Shown here in pieces: positions 51,943 to 60,406 of a DNA stretch of 64,000 nt (the stretch's first letter is position 1; every line of letters starts with the position of its first letter). The notes beneath the pieces were generated by a model that did no database searches, was not told the DNA's origin, and saw only the letters and a list, made by a program, of their open reading frames with translations. The stretch covers positions 372,001 through 436,000 of the forward strand of contig JALUXC010000002.1 of NCBI GenBank assembly GCA_027019165.1. Reading direction: 5' to 3'. The DNA is from Pseudophaeobacter sp. (GTDB lineage: Bacteria > Pseudomonadota > Alphaproteobacteria > Rhodobacterales > Rhodobacteraceae). The position numbers were made by a program, and so were the translations under genes.

Positions 51943-52949
51943 CCGCAGACCAATCCCAATCCCGCGCGCTGGAGCCGATCAAACGCCTTTTTGTCAAAGT
52001 CGGCGTGCTCCCGTTTTTCCTGCTGGGCGCGCTGATCGTCTTCACGCTTTTGTCACCAAAATTCCTGACCGGGCAGAATCTGGTCAATGTGGCGCGGCAG
52101 TCGGTCTATCTGGTCCTCGTCTCGCTGGGGCAGATGCTGGTCCTGATCTCGGGAGGTTTTGACCTGTCGGTCGGCACGGCCATTGCGCTCACATCGGTGG
52201 TGTCGGCCCTGTCCATGGTTTGGCTCTCTGGGGTCTTTCCCGATGCAATCTGGCTGGCGATTGCCCTTGGCGCCTTTATCGGGTTTGGCGCGGCGCTGAT
52301 AGTGGGGCTGATCAATGGCATTGGCGTCGCCTATTTTGAGGTTTCCCCCTTTATCATGACACTGGGCGTCTCGTCAGTTGGCGCAGGGCTTGCACTGTTC
52401 CTGACCGGCGGCGTGCCGGTGTCGGGCATCCCCTTTGCCTTTGCCGATACATTCGGCTTTGGCAGGGTCTGGGGTATTCCGGTGCCCGTGGTGATCGCCG
52501 CCCTGTGCATCGTTGTGATGTGGGTGTTCATGTCCCGCACCCGTCTTGGCACACAGATTTATGCGGTCGGCGGCAATATCAAGGCCGCGCATCTGTCTGC
52601 AATCAACACCAAACGCACACTCATGCTGACCTATGCGATCTGTGCTCTGATTGCCTCGCTCACCGGGCTGCTGCTGACCGCGCGCGTCGAAAGCGGAGAG
52701 GCCAACCTTGGCGGCACCATCGCGCTTGAATCCATCGCCGCCTGCGTCATTGCCGGAGTGTCTCTGCGCGGCGGGATTGGCCGGGTCGAGAATGTGGTTC
52801 TGGGCGGTTTTTTCATCGTGCTGGTCCAGAACGGGATGAACCTTGCGCAGGTCAGCTCTTACATGCAGATGGTGCTTTTGGGCGTCTTGCTGATCCTCGC
52901 GGTTATCTTTGACCAGATGCGCTACCGGATGATGATGGGGGGGCGCTGA
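51939..52949 (+). CDS. Sugar-type ABC transporter permease (RbsC family)
   Basis: Inner-membrane permease of 336 residues with about eight to ten hydrophobic segments. RbsC landmarks are VLISGGFDLSVGTAIALTSVVSAL, EVSPFIMTLGVSSVGAGLALFLTGG and RTRLGTQIYAVGGNIKAAHLSAINTKRTLMLTYAICALIASLTGLLLTARV. Last gene of the LysR-controlled operon. It converges with the aldo/keto reductase gene 30 bases on; no terminator hairpin is evident between them. Confidence 0.93.
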   Translation: MTADQSQSRALEPIKRLFVKVGVLPFFLLGALIVFTLLSPKFLTGQNLVNVARQSVYLVLVSLGQMLVLISGGFDLSVGTAIALTSVVSALSMVWLSGVFPDAIWLAIALGAFIGFGAALIVGLINGIGVAYFEVSPFIMTLGVSSVGAGLALFLTGGVPVSGIPFAFADTFGFGRVWGIPVPVVIAALCIVVMWVFMSRTRLGTQIYAVGGNIKAAHLSAINTKRTLMLTYAICALIASLTGLLLTARVESGEANLGGTIALESIAACVIAGVSLRGGIGRVENVVLGGFFIVLVQNGMNLAQVSSYMQMVLLGVLLILAVIFDQMRYRMMMGGR

Positions 52950-52979
52950 CGCCCTCCTGCCCCCAATCAAAACTTCTGC

Positions 52980-53978
52980 TCAGCAATACCGCTCAGGGCC
53001 TTTCCATTGCGCCTCGGAATAGCGGTCTCCATGGGCCCAACCCACGGGCAGAACGGCCTCGATCCGGGCCAGATCCGCCTCTGACAGCATCAGATCGGCG
53101 CCCGCCATACATTCATCGAGGTGATCGACGCTGCGGGTGCCCGGGATCGGGATTACATGATCTCCGCGGCTGAGCAGCCAGGCATTGGCAAGCGCCGCCG
53201 CCGAGGTGCCCATCTCAGTGGCAAGCCTGCGGAACGCATCTGTCAAACGGAGGTTTTCGGTAAGGTTCGGCTCCGTGAAACGCGGATTGCCCGACAGAAA
53301 AGAGAGATCCTTGATCCGGTCTTTTGGGATCGGATTATCCGTCAGCAAAGACCGCCCCACCGGCGAAAAGGCCACCATTGCAACGCCAAGATCAGCACAG
53401 GCCTGCACAAGGCCAAGCTCCGGGAAGCGCGTTGACAGCGAGTATTCCGATTGAACCGCAGCAATAGGAAAGGCCTTCATTGCGCGCCTGAGCGTAGATG
53501 GCGCCACTTCGGAAAGGCCTATGGCGCGGGTCTTTCCCTTTTTGACCATCCGCCCGAGGTTCTCTGCGGTTTCTTCCGGCGTAAAACGGGGATCGCGGCG
53601 GTGCGCATAGAAGAGATCGACACAATCCACACCAAGACGCTGCAGGGATTTGTCCAGCTCTGCCTCAAGATGCTCGGCCGAGTTGTCAAAACACCGGTTG
53701 CCATCTGCATCTTTGGTGATTGTGGCCTTAGTGGCGATCACAAATTCATCCCGCGCGCCCGGGTTGGCTGAAAGGTAGGTGCCGATGGCGCTTTCGGATT
53801 TACCCATGCCATAGACATTGGCCGTGTCCAGGTGGGTGACCCCCAGATCCCGGCAACGGTTCAGGATCGCGTGGCTTTCGGCTTCATTGGTGGGGCCGTA
53901 CATGTCGGAAAAGGACATCGCTCCATATCCGATACAACCGATCTCGGGGCCGGTGGCGCCCAGTTTGCGCGTTTTCAT
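52980..53978 (-). CDS. Aldo/keto reductase
   Basis: NADPH-dependent carbonyl reductase of 332 residues. The barrel begins MKTRKLGATGPEIGCIGYGAMSFSDMYG; the catalytic tetrad is Asp (HLDTANVYG), Tyr in NVYG, Lys (IATKATI) and His (DLFYAHRRDP). IPIPGTRSVDHLDE is the cofactor-binding segment. It is of the AKR13/YajO-like size. A GGGAG site fixes the start at 53978; the 49 residues upstream in frame are not family-like. It is divergent from the ATP-grasp operon, and its physiological substrate is unknown. Confidence 0.93.
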   Translation of the reverse strand: MKTRKLGATGPEIGCIGYGAMSFSDMYGPTNEAESHAILNRCRDLGVTHLDTANVYGMGKSESAIGTYLSANPGARDEFVIATKATITKDADGNRCFDNSAEHLEAELDKSLQRLGVDCVDLFYAHRRDPRFTPEETAENLGRMVKKGKTRAIGLSEVAPSTLRRAMKAFPIAAVQSEYSLSTRFPELGLVQACADLGVAMVAFSPVGRSLLTDNPIPKDRIKDLSFLSGNPRFTEPNLTENLRLTDAFRRLATEMGTSAAALANAWLLSRGDHVIPIPGTRSVDHLDECMAGADLMLSEADLARIEAVLPVGWAHGDRYSEAQWKGPERYC

Positions 53979-54209
53979 GTCGATAGGCTCCCTTGCTGCT
54001 GAGGAAAGTGACAGGCCTGGAATGAGCTCATGATTCCGGTTTGTCGAACCTTTGCAAGTGCATAGACCATTGCCTGCCTGTTTGGATACGGACGCGCACC
54101 CAGTGCTTGCCAAAAAAATGTGCAAAAGTTTGAAATCTCCCGCCTATGATCAACCAGAAATTGGCCCTTGCGGCAACAGGCTGCTAGCGTGACCTCACTG
54201 GGAGACGCC

Positions 54210-55640
54210 ATGACAGATAATGCACGTTATTTTGACGAAATGTACGGCAATGGAGACGCACCGCGCGCTCCTTATGCGCAATACGCTGACTGGTTCAGCC
54301 GGGAAAACCCAAAAGACCTGATCAAGGAAGCCCGCGAGGCCGAAGATTTCTTCCGCCGGACCGGCATTACCTTTAATGTCTACGGCGAAGCGGATGCCGA
54401 AGAGCGGCTGATCCCCTTTGACATCATTCCGCGGATCATCTCAGCAAAAGAATGGAGCCGCCTCGTCAAAGGGATCGAACAGCGGGTTCGGGCCATCAAC
54501 GCCTTCCTGCACGATATCTACCACAGGCAGGAAATCCTGCGCGCGGGCCGGGTGCCGGTTGACCTGATTGCCCGCAACGAAGCCTTCCTGCCCATGATGG
54601 TGGGGGTCGAACCTCCCGGCGGGATCTACACGCATATTGTTGGCATCGACATGGTGCGCACCGGCGATGATGAGTTTTTCGTCCTTGAAGACAACGCCCG
54701 GACCCCGTCTGGCGTGTCCTATATGCTGGAAAACCGCGAAACCATGCTGCAGATGTTCCCGGAGCTGTTCAGCAAAGTAAAAGTGCGGCGGGTTTCGGAT
54801 TATCCGGCTTCGCTGCTGAACTCGCTTGCCCATTGCATGCCTCCCGACCCAAGTCCGGATCAAACTGTGGCGGTGCTGACGCCGGGCATTCACAACTCGG
54901 CCTATTTCGAACACGCCTTCCTGGCCGATCACATGGGGGTGGAACTGGTCGAAGGAACCGATCTCAAGATCGTCGACGGTCGGATCGCCATGCGCACCAC
55001 ACGAGGCTACAAGCCTATCGATGTGGTCTACCGGCGCGTGGATGATGATTTCCTCGACCCGCTCAATTTCAACCCGGACAGTATGCTTGGGGTTCCCGGT
55101 ATCTTTGACGTCTATCGCGCGGGCCGCATCACCATTGCGAATGCACCCGGAACCGGCATTGCCGATGACAAGGCGATCTACAGTTACATGCCGGATATCG
55201 TTGAATTCTACACGGGCGAGAAAGCCATCCTGCAGAATGTGCCCACATGGCGCTGCTCGGAACCGGATTCGCTGGCCTATGTGCTCGACAACCTTGCAGA
55301 TCTTGTCGTCAAAGAGGTGCACGGATCGGGCGGCTACGGGATGCTGGTCGGCCCTGCTGCCTCGAAGAAAGAGCTGGCGGCCTTCCGCAAAAAGCTGGAA
55401 GCGAAACCCGCAGGCTATATCGCGCAACCGACGCTTGCGCTGTCGACAGTGCCGATCCTGACCAAGGCAGGCCTGGCCCCGCGCCATGTCGATCTGCGGC
55501 CCTTTGCACTGTTCAGCCCGCAAGGCATCGACATCACGCCCGGTGGCCTGACACGGGTGGCGCTGAAAAAGGGCAGCCTTGTGGTCAACTCCAGCCAGGG
55601 AGGCGGCACCAAGGACACCTGGGTGTTGGAGGACGACTGA
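54210..55640 (+). CDS. Circularly permuted ATP-grasp protein (type 2)
   Basis: A 476-residue enzyme predicted to ligate an amine or amino acid to a carboxylate using ATP. Landmarks of the family are RLIPFDIIPRIISAKEWSRLVKGIEQRVRAINAFLHDIY, FFVLEDNARTPSGVSYMLENRETM and VVKEVHGSGGYGMLVGP, the last holding the ATP-binding lysine and glycines. GGGAGACGCC before the ATG at 54210 sets the start. It overlaps the alpha-E gene by one base and heads a four-gene operon with transglutaminase and Anbu protease, a known conserved neighbourhood linked to peptide tagging or small-peptide synthesis. Confidence 0.92.
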   Translation: MTDNARYFDEMYGNGDAPRAPYAQYADWFSRENPKDLIKEAREAEDFFRRTGITFNVYGEADAEERLIPFDIIPRIISAKEWSRLVKGIEQRVRAINAFLHDIYHRQEILRAGRVPVDLIARNEAFLPMMVGVEPPGGIYTHIVGIDMVRTGDDEFFVLEDNARTPSGVSYMLENRETMLQMFPELFSKVKVRRVSDYPASLLNSLAHCMPPDPSPDQTVAVLTPGIHNSAYFEHAFLADHMGVELVEGTDLKIVDGRIAMRTTRGYKPIDVVYRRVDDDFLDPLNFNPDSMLGVPGIFDVYRAGRITIANAPGTGIADDKAIYSYMPDIVEFYTGEKAILQNVPTWRCSEPDSLAYVLDNLADLVVKEVHGSGGYGMLVGPAASKKELAAFRKKLEAKPAGYIAQPTLALSTVPILTKAGLAPRHVDLRPFALFSPQGIDITPGGLTRVALKKGSLVVNSSQGGGTKDTWVLEDD

Positions 55641-56575
55641 TGCTGGGAAAAACCGCAGGAGGCGTGTTCTGGATGTTCCGGTATCTGGAACGCAGTGAAA
55701 ACACGGCGCGTCTGATCGAGGCAGGCTTTCGCATTGCACTGACACGGCCGGGCAGTGAGGAATGGACAAGCGTTCTGAAAACCGCCGCCGCCGAATATGC
55801 TTATAGAGAAACCCACGGAGAGGTCATTCAATCCAAGGTGATCGATTTTCTGCTGCGTGATCCAAGGAACCCCTCTTCGGTGATGTCTTCTTATGCGCAG
55901 GCCCGCCAGAATGCACGCACAGTGCGCACGGCCATCACGCAGGAAGTCTGGGAAGCGGTGAATGACGCCTACATTACCCTGAAGAAACGGCTCGCCCGCC
56001 CCGTGGCTGAACGGGATCTGCCGGATGTTTTGGCGCAAATCCGTCAGCACTCAGGGCTGGTGAGGGGCGCGCTCCATGGCTCGATGCTGCGCAATGACGT
56101 CTTTGATTTCTGCCGGCTCGGCACCTTCCTGGAGCGGGCCGACAACACCGCCCGCATCCTGGATGTGAAATACTATGTCCTCTTGCCTTCGGTCACGCAG
56201 GTCGGATCGTCGCTGGATAACGTCCAATGGGAGACGATCCTGCGCTCGGTGTCGGGCGTGCGGTCCTACAGCTGGCTCAACCAGGGCAAGGCGACGCCTA
56301 TGGGGATTGCCGATTTCCTGATCTTCGATCCCCGGATGCCGCGCAGCCTGCGATCCTCAGTGACCAAGATCCGCAGCAATCTGGCAATGCTGGAGAATGA
56401 ATATCTTGAACAGCACCCCTGCCATGAAACGGTTGAAAAACTGGACCGCTGCCTGAGCATCAGCAGCGTTGAAGAGGTCTTTGAAGATGGCTTGCATGAG
56501 TTCCTGACAGAGTTCCTGGCGAATATCGCGCGGCTTGGCGCCGAGATCGAGGCCGATTACAGGTTCACGGAGTGA
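55640..56575 (+). CDS. Alpha-E domain protein (DUF403 family)
   Basis: All-helical protein of 311 residues. It begins MLGKTAGGVFWMFRYLERSENTARLIEAGFR, the conserved opening of the alpha-E family, and repeats a similar element, FCRLGTFLERADNTARILDVKYY, in the middle, suggesting an internal duplication around the RxENTAR motif. Its biochemical role is unproven; it almost always accompanies the circularly permuted ATP-grasp protein. The start at 55640 lies in the TGATG overlap with that gene; the long frame upstream of it is a shadow. Confidence 0.92.
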   Translation: MLGKTAGGVFWMFRYLERSENTARLIEAGFRIALTRPGSEEWTSVLKTAAAEYAYRETHGEVIQSKVIDFLLRDPRNPSSVMSSYAQARQNARTVRTAITQEVWEAVNDAYITLKKRLARPVAERDLPDVLAQIRQHSGLVRGALHGSMLRNDVFDFCRLGTFLERADNTARILDVKYYVLLPSVTQVGSSLDNVQWETILRSVSGVRSYSWLNQGKATPMGIADFLIFDPRMPRSLRSSVTKIRSNLAMLENEYLEQHPCHETVEKLDRCLSISSVEEVFEDGLHEFLTEFLANIARLGAEIEADYRFTE

Positions 56576-56578
56576 CGC

Positions 56579-57382
56579 ATGCGACTGAAGATCGAACATT
56601 CAAGCCGATACAGATTTGATCACCCCACGCGCTATGGTCTGCAGCAACTGCGCCTTACCCCCAAAAGCCGGGTGGGTCAGAAGGTGGAAAGCTGGTCAAC
56701 ACAGATCGAAGGCGGCCGGGTCGAGACCGAGTTTGAGGATCAGAACGCCAATCTTGTGTCTCTGATTTCCTTTGCGCCCGGAGCGCTTGAAATCCATGTG
56801 CGCTGTTTTGGCGAGATCGAGACCGAGGATCAGCACGGTATTGTCGGCAAACACCGCGGGTTCTTGCCCTTGTGGCTGTTCAAACGCTCAACCGATCTGA
56901 CCCGCGCAAGCGCCAACGTGCGGCGGCTGACCAAGGGGCTGCGCGATGCCCATGACAATGACATCGCGCTTTTGCACGATCTTTCCGCCCGCATTCTTGA
57001 GGCGGTGCCTTATGCGATCGGCGGCACTCATGCGGCCACCTCGGCGGATGAGGCGATAGAGCATGGCTACGGTGTCTGCCAGGACCACGCGCATATCTTT
57101 ATCGCGGCGGCGCGGGCAATGGACTACCCGGCGCGCTATGTATCGGGCTACCTGATGATGGAGGGCCGCGAACAGCAGGATGCCACCCATGCCTGGGCCG
57201 AAGTGCACATTGACGGGTTCGGCTGGGTCGGCTTTGACGTCGCTAACGGAATATCACCAGATGCTCGCTATATTCGCGTTGCAACAGGACTTGATTATCG
57301 CGAAGCCGCGCCCATCTCGGGGCTCAGGTTTGGCGCGGGCAGTGAAACCTTGTCGGTGGACGTGGCCGTCCAAGAGCAATAA
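56579..57382 (+). CDS. Transglutaminase-like cysteine protease/amidase
   Basis: Papain-fold enzyme of 267 residues. An N-terminal beta domain (MRLKIEHSSRYRFDHPTRYG) precedes the core with the complete triad Cys167 (YGVCQDHAH), His204 (ATHAWAEV) and Asp220 (VGFDVANG). Bacterial members of this group cut or transfer amide bonds. It lies three bases after the alpha-E gene and 29 before the Anbu gene. It may hydrolyse or rearrange the peptide bond formed by the ATP-grasp enzyme; that is inference. Confidence 0.92.
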   Translation: MRLKIEHSSRYRFDHPTRYGLQQLRLTPKSRVGQKVESWSTQIEGGRVETEFEDQNANLVSLISFAPGALEIHVRCFGEIETEDQHGIVGKHRGFLPLWLFKRSTDLTRASANVRRLTKGLRDAHDNDIALLHDLSARILEAVPYAIGGTHAATSADEAIEHGYGVCQDHAHIFIAAARAMDYPARYVSGYLMMEGREQQDATHAWAEVHIDGFGWVGFDVANGISPDARYIRVATGLDYREAAPISGLRFGAGSETLSVDVAVQEQ

Positions 57383-57411
57383 CAGGTCCGCAACAAGAGC
57401 GGAGCGTCGCC

Positions 57412-58170
57412 ATGACATATTGTGTTGGTTTGAAACTTAAACGCGGGTTGGTCTTCATGTCCGACACCCGGACCAATGCGGGTGTCGACAGCATCAGCGT
57501 CTTTCGCAAGATGTTCCACTGGGAGGCAGAGGGCGAGCGCTGCATCACCATCATGACCGCCGGCAATCTGGGCACCACGCAGGCGGTGATCAGCCTCTTG
57601 AACGAACGCACCCTCCCGGCCGAAGAGCGGGGCCTGCCTTCGATCCTGCAGGCTTCGTCCATGTATCAGGTGGCCAAACTGGTCGGGGAAACTCTGCGCG
57701 AGGTTATCCGGGACCAGGCCGGACAGGATGGCCCCCGCGCCGAGGCGCAGTTCTCAGCCACTCTCATCGTGGGTGGACAGGTCAAGGGCGGCGAGCCGCG
57801 CCTGTTCATGATCTATCCAGAGGGAAATTTCGTTGAAGCCGGCGAAGAGACGCCCTTTTTCCAGATCGGGGAGACCAAATATGGCAAACCGATCATCGTG
57901 CGCGCCTTTGACCCCGAGGTCAGCTTTGAGGACGCCATCAAGATCACGATGCTGAGTTTTGATTCCACCCTGAAGGCGAATTTGTCGGTTGGCCTGCCGC
58001 TTGACCTGCATGTCTATCGCAAGGACAGCCTCAAAATCGGCACGCAAAGGCGGATAGAAGCGGGGGACCCGTATTTTGAAGCTCTCTCACAGGGTTGGGG
58101 CGAGGCCCTGAAAGAAGCTGTGCAGGCACTTCCTCCTTATTCCCTTGAACAGGATGGTGAAACGCGCTGA
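57412..58170 (+). CDS. Anbu proteasome-type peptidase
   Basis: An Ntn-hydrolase of 252 residues related to proteasome beta subunits and HslV. Translation starts MTYCVGLKLKRGLVFMSDTRTNAG; after Met removal Thr2 would be the N-terminal nucleophile, with Asp18 and Lys-type residues following in the expected proteasome pattern. CITIMTAGNLGTTQAV is the strand next to the active site. Anbu proteins form large open helical or ring assemblies and lack a dedicated ATPase. The operon with ATP-grasp, alpha-E and transglutaminase genes is the standard one for this family. Confidence 0.92.
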   Translation: MTYCVGLKLKRGLVFMSDTRTNAGVDSISVFRKMFHWEAEGERCITIMTAGNLGTTQAVISLLNERTLPAEERGLPSILQASSMYQVAKLVGETLREVIRDQAGQDGPRAEAQFSATLIVGGQVKGGEPRLFMIYPEGNFVEAGEETPFFQIGETKYGKPIIVRAFDPEVSFEDAIKITMLSFDSTLKANLSVGLPLDLHVYRKDSLKIGTQRRIEAGDPYFEALSQGWGEALKEAVQALPPYSLEQDGETR

Positions 58171-58411
58171 TCAAAAGCGGGATGTGAGGTCTTCACACAT
58201 CGGGCAAAAGGCCCACTGAGCAGCCTATCAAAGACACCGCACCGCACACTGCTGATCATTGCATTGGGAAAACCTGGCGAAACCAGGCCATCGGGTCATC
58301 TTCAGCGTCTTTCCGAGATTGTTGAAAAGACACAGCCAGCCCCCTTTCCCCCTTGCAACATTGACCTGCAACTGCCCAGGCCACAAGCTCCCGCAAGATT
58401 TGGGAGAGATC

Positions 58412-59218
58412 ATGATTACCAAGAAACGAAAATTGTCGCGGTCTGCAGCAGGGATCTGTGGCGCAGCCCTGTTATCTTCAATGCCTGTTGGAGCCGACGC
58501 ACAGTCGCTGGTTCCTGGTGATCGCCTCCTCTCCGTCAGCTACACGAACCTGGAGCGCGAGGACGCGGGAACCGAACGCAACGCCGACACTGCCATCATC
58601 AGCTACACCTATCAGCGGACCACCCGGATGGCATTCACAGGCTATATCGGCCAAAGCCGCACCGAAGGTGTGTTTCCACCCGCTCCGGCGGATCGGCAGG
58701 AAACGGACAATCCGCTCATTGGCGCAAGGCTGTCCTATGATCTTGGATCGGGCCGTGAAATCAGCGCATCATTGATTTATGGTGACATTGGTGAGCAATA
58801 CACCTCGGGCGGCTCCACAACGCGCGGCAACGGCGATACGCTTACGGGCGCGATCAGGATCAGTCAGACACTGCCCCTAGCGGCACAATTCTTCCTGAAC
58901 GGTGCGCTGTCCGGGTCAGTCAGCAAAAGCGAATATGACACCCCCGGCATCAGCTCCTCATCTACAACGATCCGCTATGATGGGTCTTTGACCCTTGGAT
59001 ATATGGCGACACCCGATCTGTTCCTTGAAGCAGGCATCCACCGTGCCAGCGCCAACAACGTGATCACGATCACTGGCAGCCGTGGCCTGACCCGCGGCAA
59101 GATCGGCGCGACCTACCGCTTCAACCGGGACACGGCGATCGCCCTGAACTGGATGGAGGGCATCGGTGCAGAAGACACCCATCAGCGCCTGCAGATCAAC
59201 CTGATGCGCCGCTTCTGA
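58412..59218 (+). CDS. Putative outer-membrane beta-barrel protein
   Basis: A 268-residue exported protein. From the ATG at 58412 (GGGAGAG upstream) it has a basic start and signal peptide ending VGADAQS. The mature part alternates short amphipathic strands with Gly/Thr/Asp turns (AIISYTYQRTTRMAFTGYIG, GARLSYDLGSGREISASLIYG, KIGATYRFNRDTAIALNWM) and ends LMRRF with a terminal phenylalanine, as outer-membrane barrels do. No specific family is recognised. A lipoprotein gene follows after 26 bases, possibly co-transcribed. Confidence 0.7.
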   Translation: MITKKRKLSRSAAGICGAALLSSMPVGADAQSLVPGDRLLSVSYTNLEREDAGTERNADTAIISYTYQRTTRMAFTGYIGQSRTEGVFPPAPADRQETDNPLIGARLSYDLGSGREISASLIYGDIGEQYTSGGSTTRGNGDTLTGAIRISQTLPLAAQFFLNGALSGSVSKSEYDTPGISSSSTTIRYDGSLTLGYMATPDLFLEAGIHRASANNVITITGSRGLTRGKIGATYRFNRDTAIALNWMEGIGAEDTHQRLQINLMRRF

Positions 59219-59244
59219 ATACATCCCCAGAAAGGATGCAACTT

Positions 59245-59718
59245 ATGATGAGATCATTTCTCCCCCGCCTGTCCCTGCCCGTCCTGCTGCTTTTTGCTCT
59301 CGGCCTAGCGGCATGCACAACCTATAGCGGCCCCATCACCGGCACCGCTGCCAGTGAAAGCCGCCAGATCGAAACAGCAGATGGCGAGACCTTTTCCGTC
59401 ACTGTCGAGGCCCTGACCCGTCACGTGACCGTCGAAACCGGAATTAACCGTTCAGCACGTGAACCTTTCGATGCCTATGTAACCCGCATCACGATCACAG
59501 ACTCCGATGGCCAGGACCGCGTTGTCTTCATTCCGCCGGGCGAAATCAAGTCGAACGGGCAATTCTCCAATGCAGAAGAAGCCGGGTTCAGTAATCCTGA
59601 GAAAGCCATGCAAGCTGGATGGGATTTTGTTAACAAAGAGTTTTCCGGAGTGCCCTTCAGCTTTGTCGAGCCCCCGATCGATGCCCATCTTGACGCCATA
59701 GATACGGTCACAAACTGA
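59245..59718 (+). CDS. Putative lipoprotein of unknown function
   Basis: A 157-residue protein with a lipoprotein signal: LLLFALGLAACTTYSG, where LAAC is the lipobox and the cysteine is the acylation site. The rest contains ITITDSDGQDRVVFIPPGEI and a short C-terminal helix; no family is recognised. The residue after the cysteine is Thr, so outer-membrane sorting is expected. The ATG at 59245 is chosen because AGAAAGG lies nine bases before it; an ATG at 59236 would be too close to that site. Probably in one unit with the preceding barrel gene. Confidence 0.7.
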   Translation: MMRSFLPRLSLPVLLLFALGLAACTTYSGPITGTAASESRQIETADGETFSVTVEALTRHVTVETGINRSAREPFDAYVTRITITDSDGQDRVVFIPPGEIKSNGQFSNAEEAGFSNPEKAMQAGWDFVNKEFSGVPFSFVEPPIDAHLDAIDTVTN

Positions 59719-59984
59719 CGGGTCGGCCCGCACCGCCTGATGCTGCCGGTGAACAAGCAGCTGACCCTCGCAGGTCGCAGTGATCCGCTCTGCCCTTGCA
59801 GTTTCGTTGACAAGCCAGTCGAGCGACCCCACCTGCAATGACAGAGCTTGCGCGCTGCGAATGAAGAATAGCAGAATTTTCGCCTCGAAAAGGGAACTGC
59901 AGGGGCAGGTGTTCTGCTTCGCTCGCCCCCCGAGGACGCAGCCAGGCGACTAAGGAAAACCTAACTCCGACACAGGAGGGCACT

Positions 59985-60281
59985 ATGACCGATATGACCA
60001 TCGCCCGTGAGGACACCGACAGCAAAGCCCGCTATGTCGCACGCATTCCCGGCCTGGAAGGTGAAGGAGAGCTGACGCTGTCCAAGGCCTCCGACATTTT
60101 GATCATCGTGGATCACACCGGCGTTCCGGACAGCATGCGCGGCATGGGTGTTGCGGCCGCACTGGCAGAGCGGGTGATCGCCGATGCGCGAGCGGCGGGT
60201 CAAAAGATCGTGCCCCTCTGCCCGTTCTTTAGCGCCTACATCGCCCGCCATAAGGACGAAACTGCCGATGTGATCAATTAG
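59985..60281 (+). CDS. Small GNAT-like N-acetyltransferase (YjdJ/NATD1 type)
   Basis: A 98-residue single-domain protein of the small GNAT group. ARYVARIPGLEGEGELTLSK and IIVDHTGVPDSMRGMGVAAALAERVIADARAAGQKIVPLCPFFSAYIARH match the family, in which RGxGVAxxL binds acetyl-CoA and VPLCPF is a hallmark. The acceptor is unknown. ACAGGAGGGCACT before the ATG is a strong ribosome site. It stands between the lipoprotein (266-base gap, no feature seen in it) and the pirin gene. Confidence 0.88.
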   Translation: MTDMTIAREDTDSKARYVARIPGLEGEGELTLSKASDILIIVDHTGVPDSMRGMGVAAALAERVIADARAAGQKIVPLCPFFSAYIARHKDETADVIN

Positions 60282-60406
60282 CATCCGCCTGCCTTTGCGG
60301 GGATGACGTATTTTCAGTGATCCGCTCGACAGGCTCGGCAACTGCTCTACCCTGAAGTTCAGGATACGCATGACCTGATCCCCACAGCAATTCCCGGAGA
60401 AGCCGA

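Noticed and set aside
58171-58240. Terminator after the Anbu gene
   Set aside because: Only a short GATGTG/CACATC hairpin with a loose loop and no U-tract is present; too weak to call.
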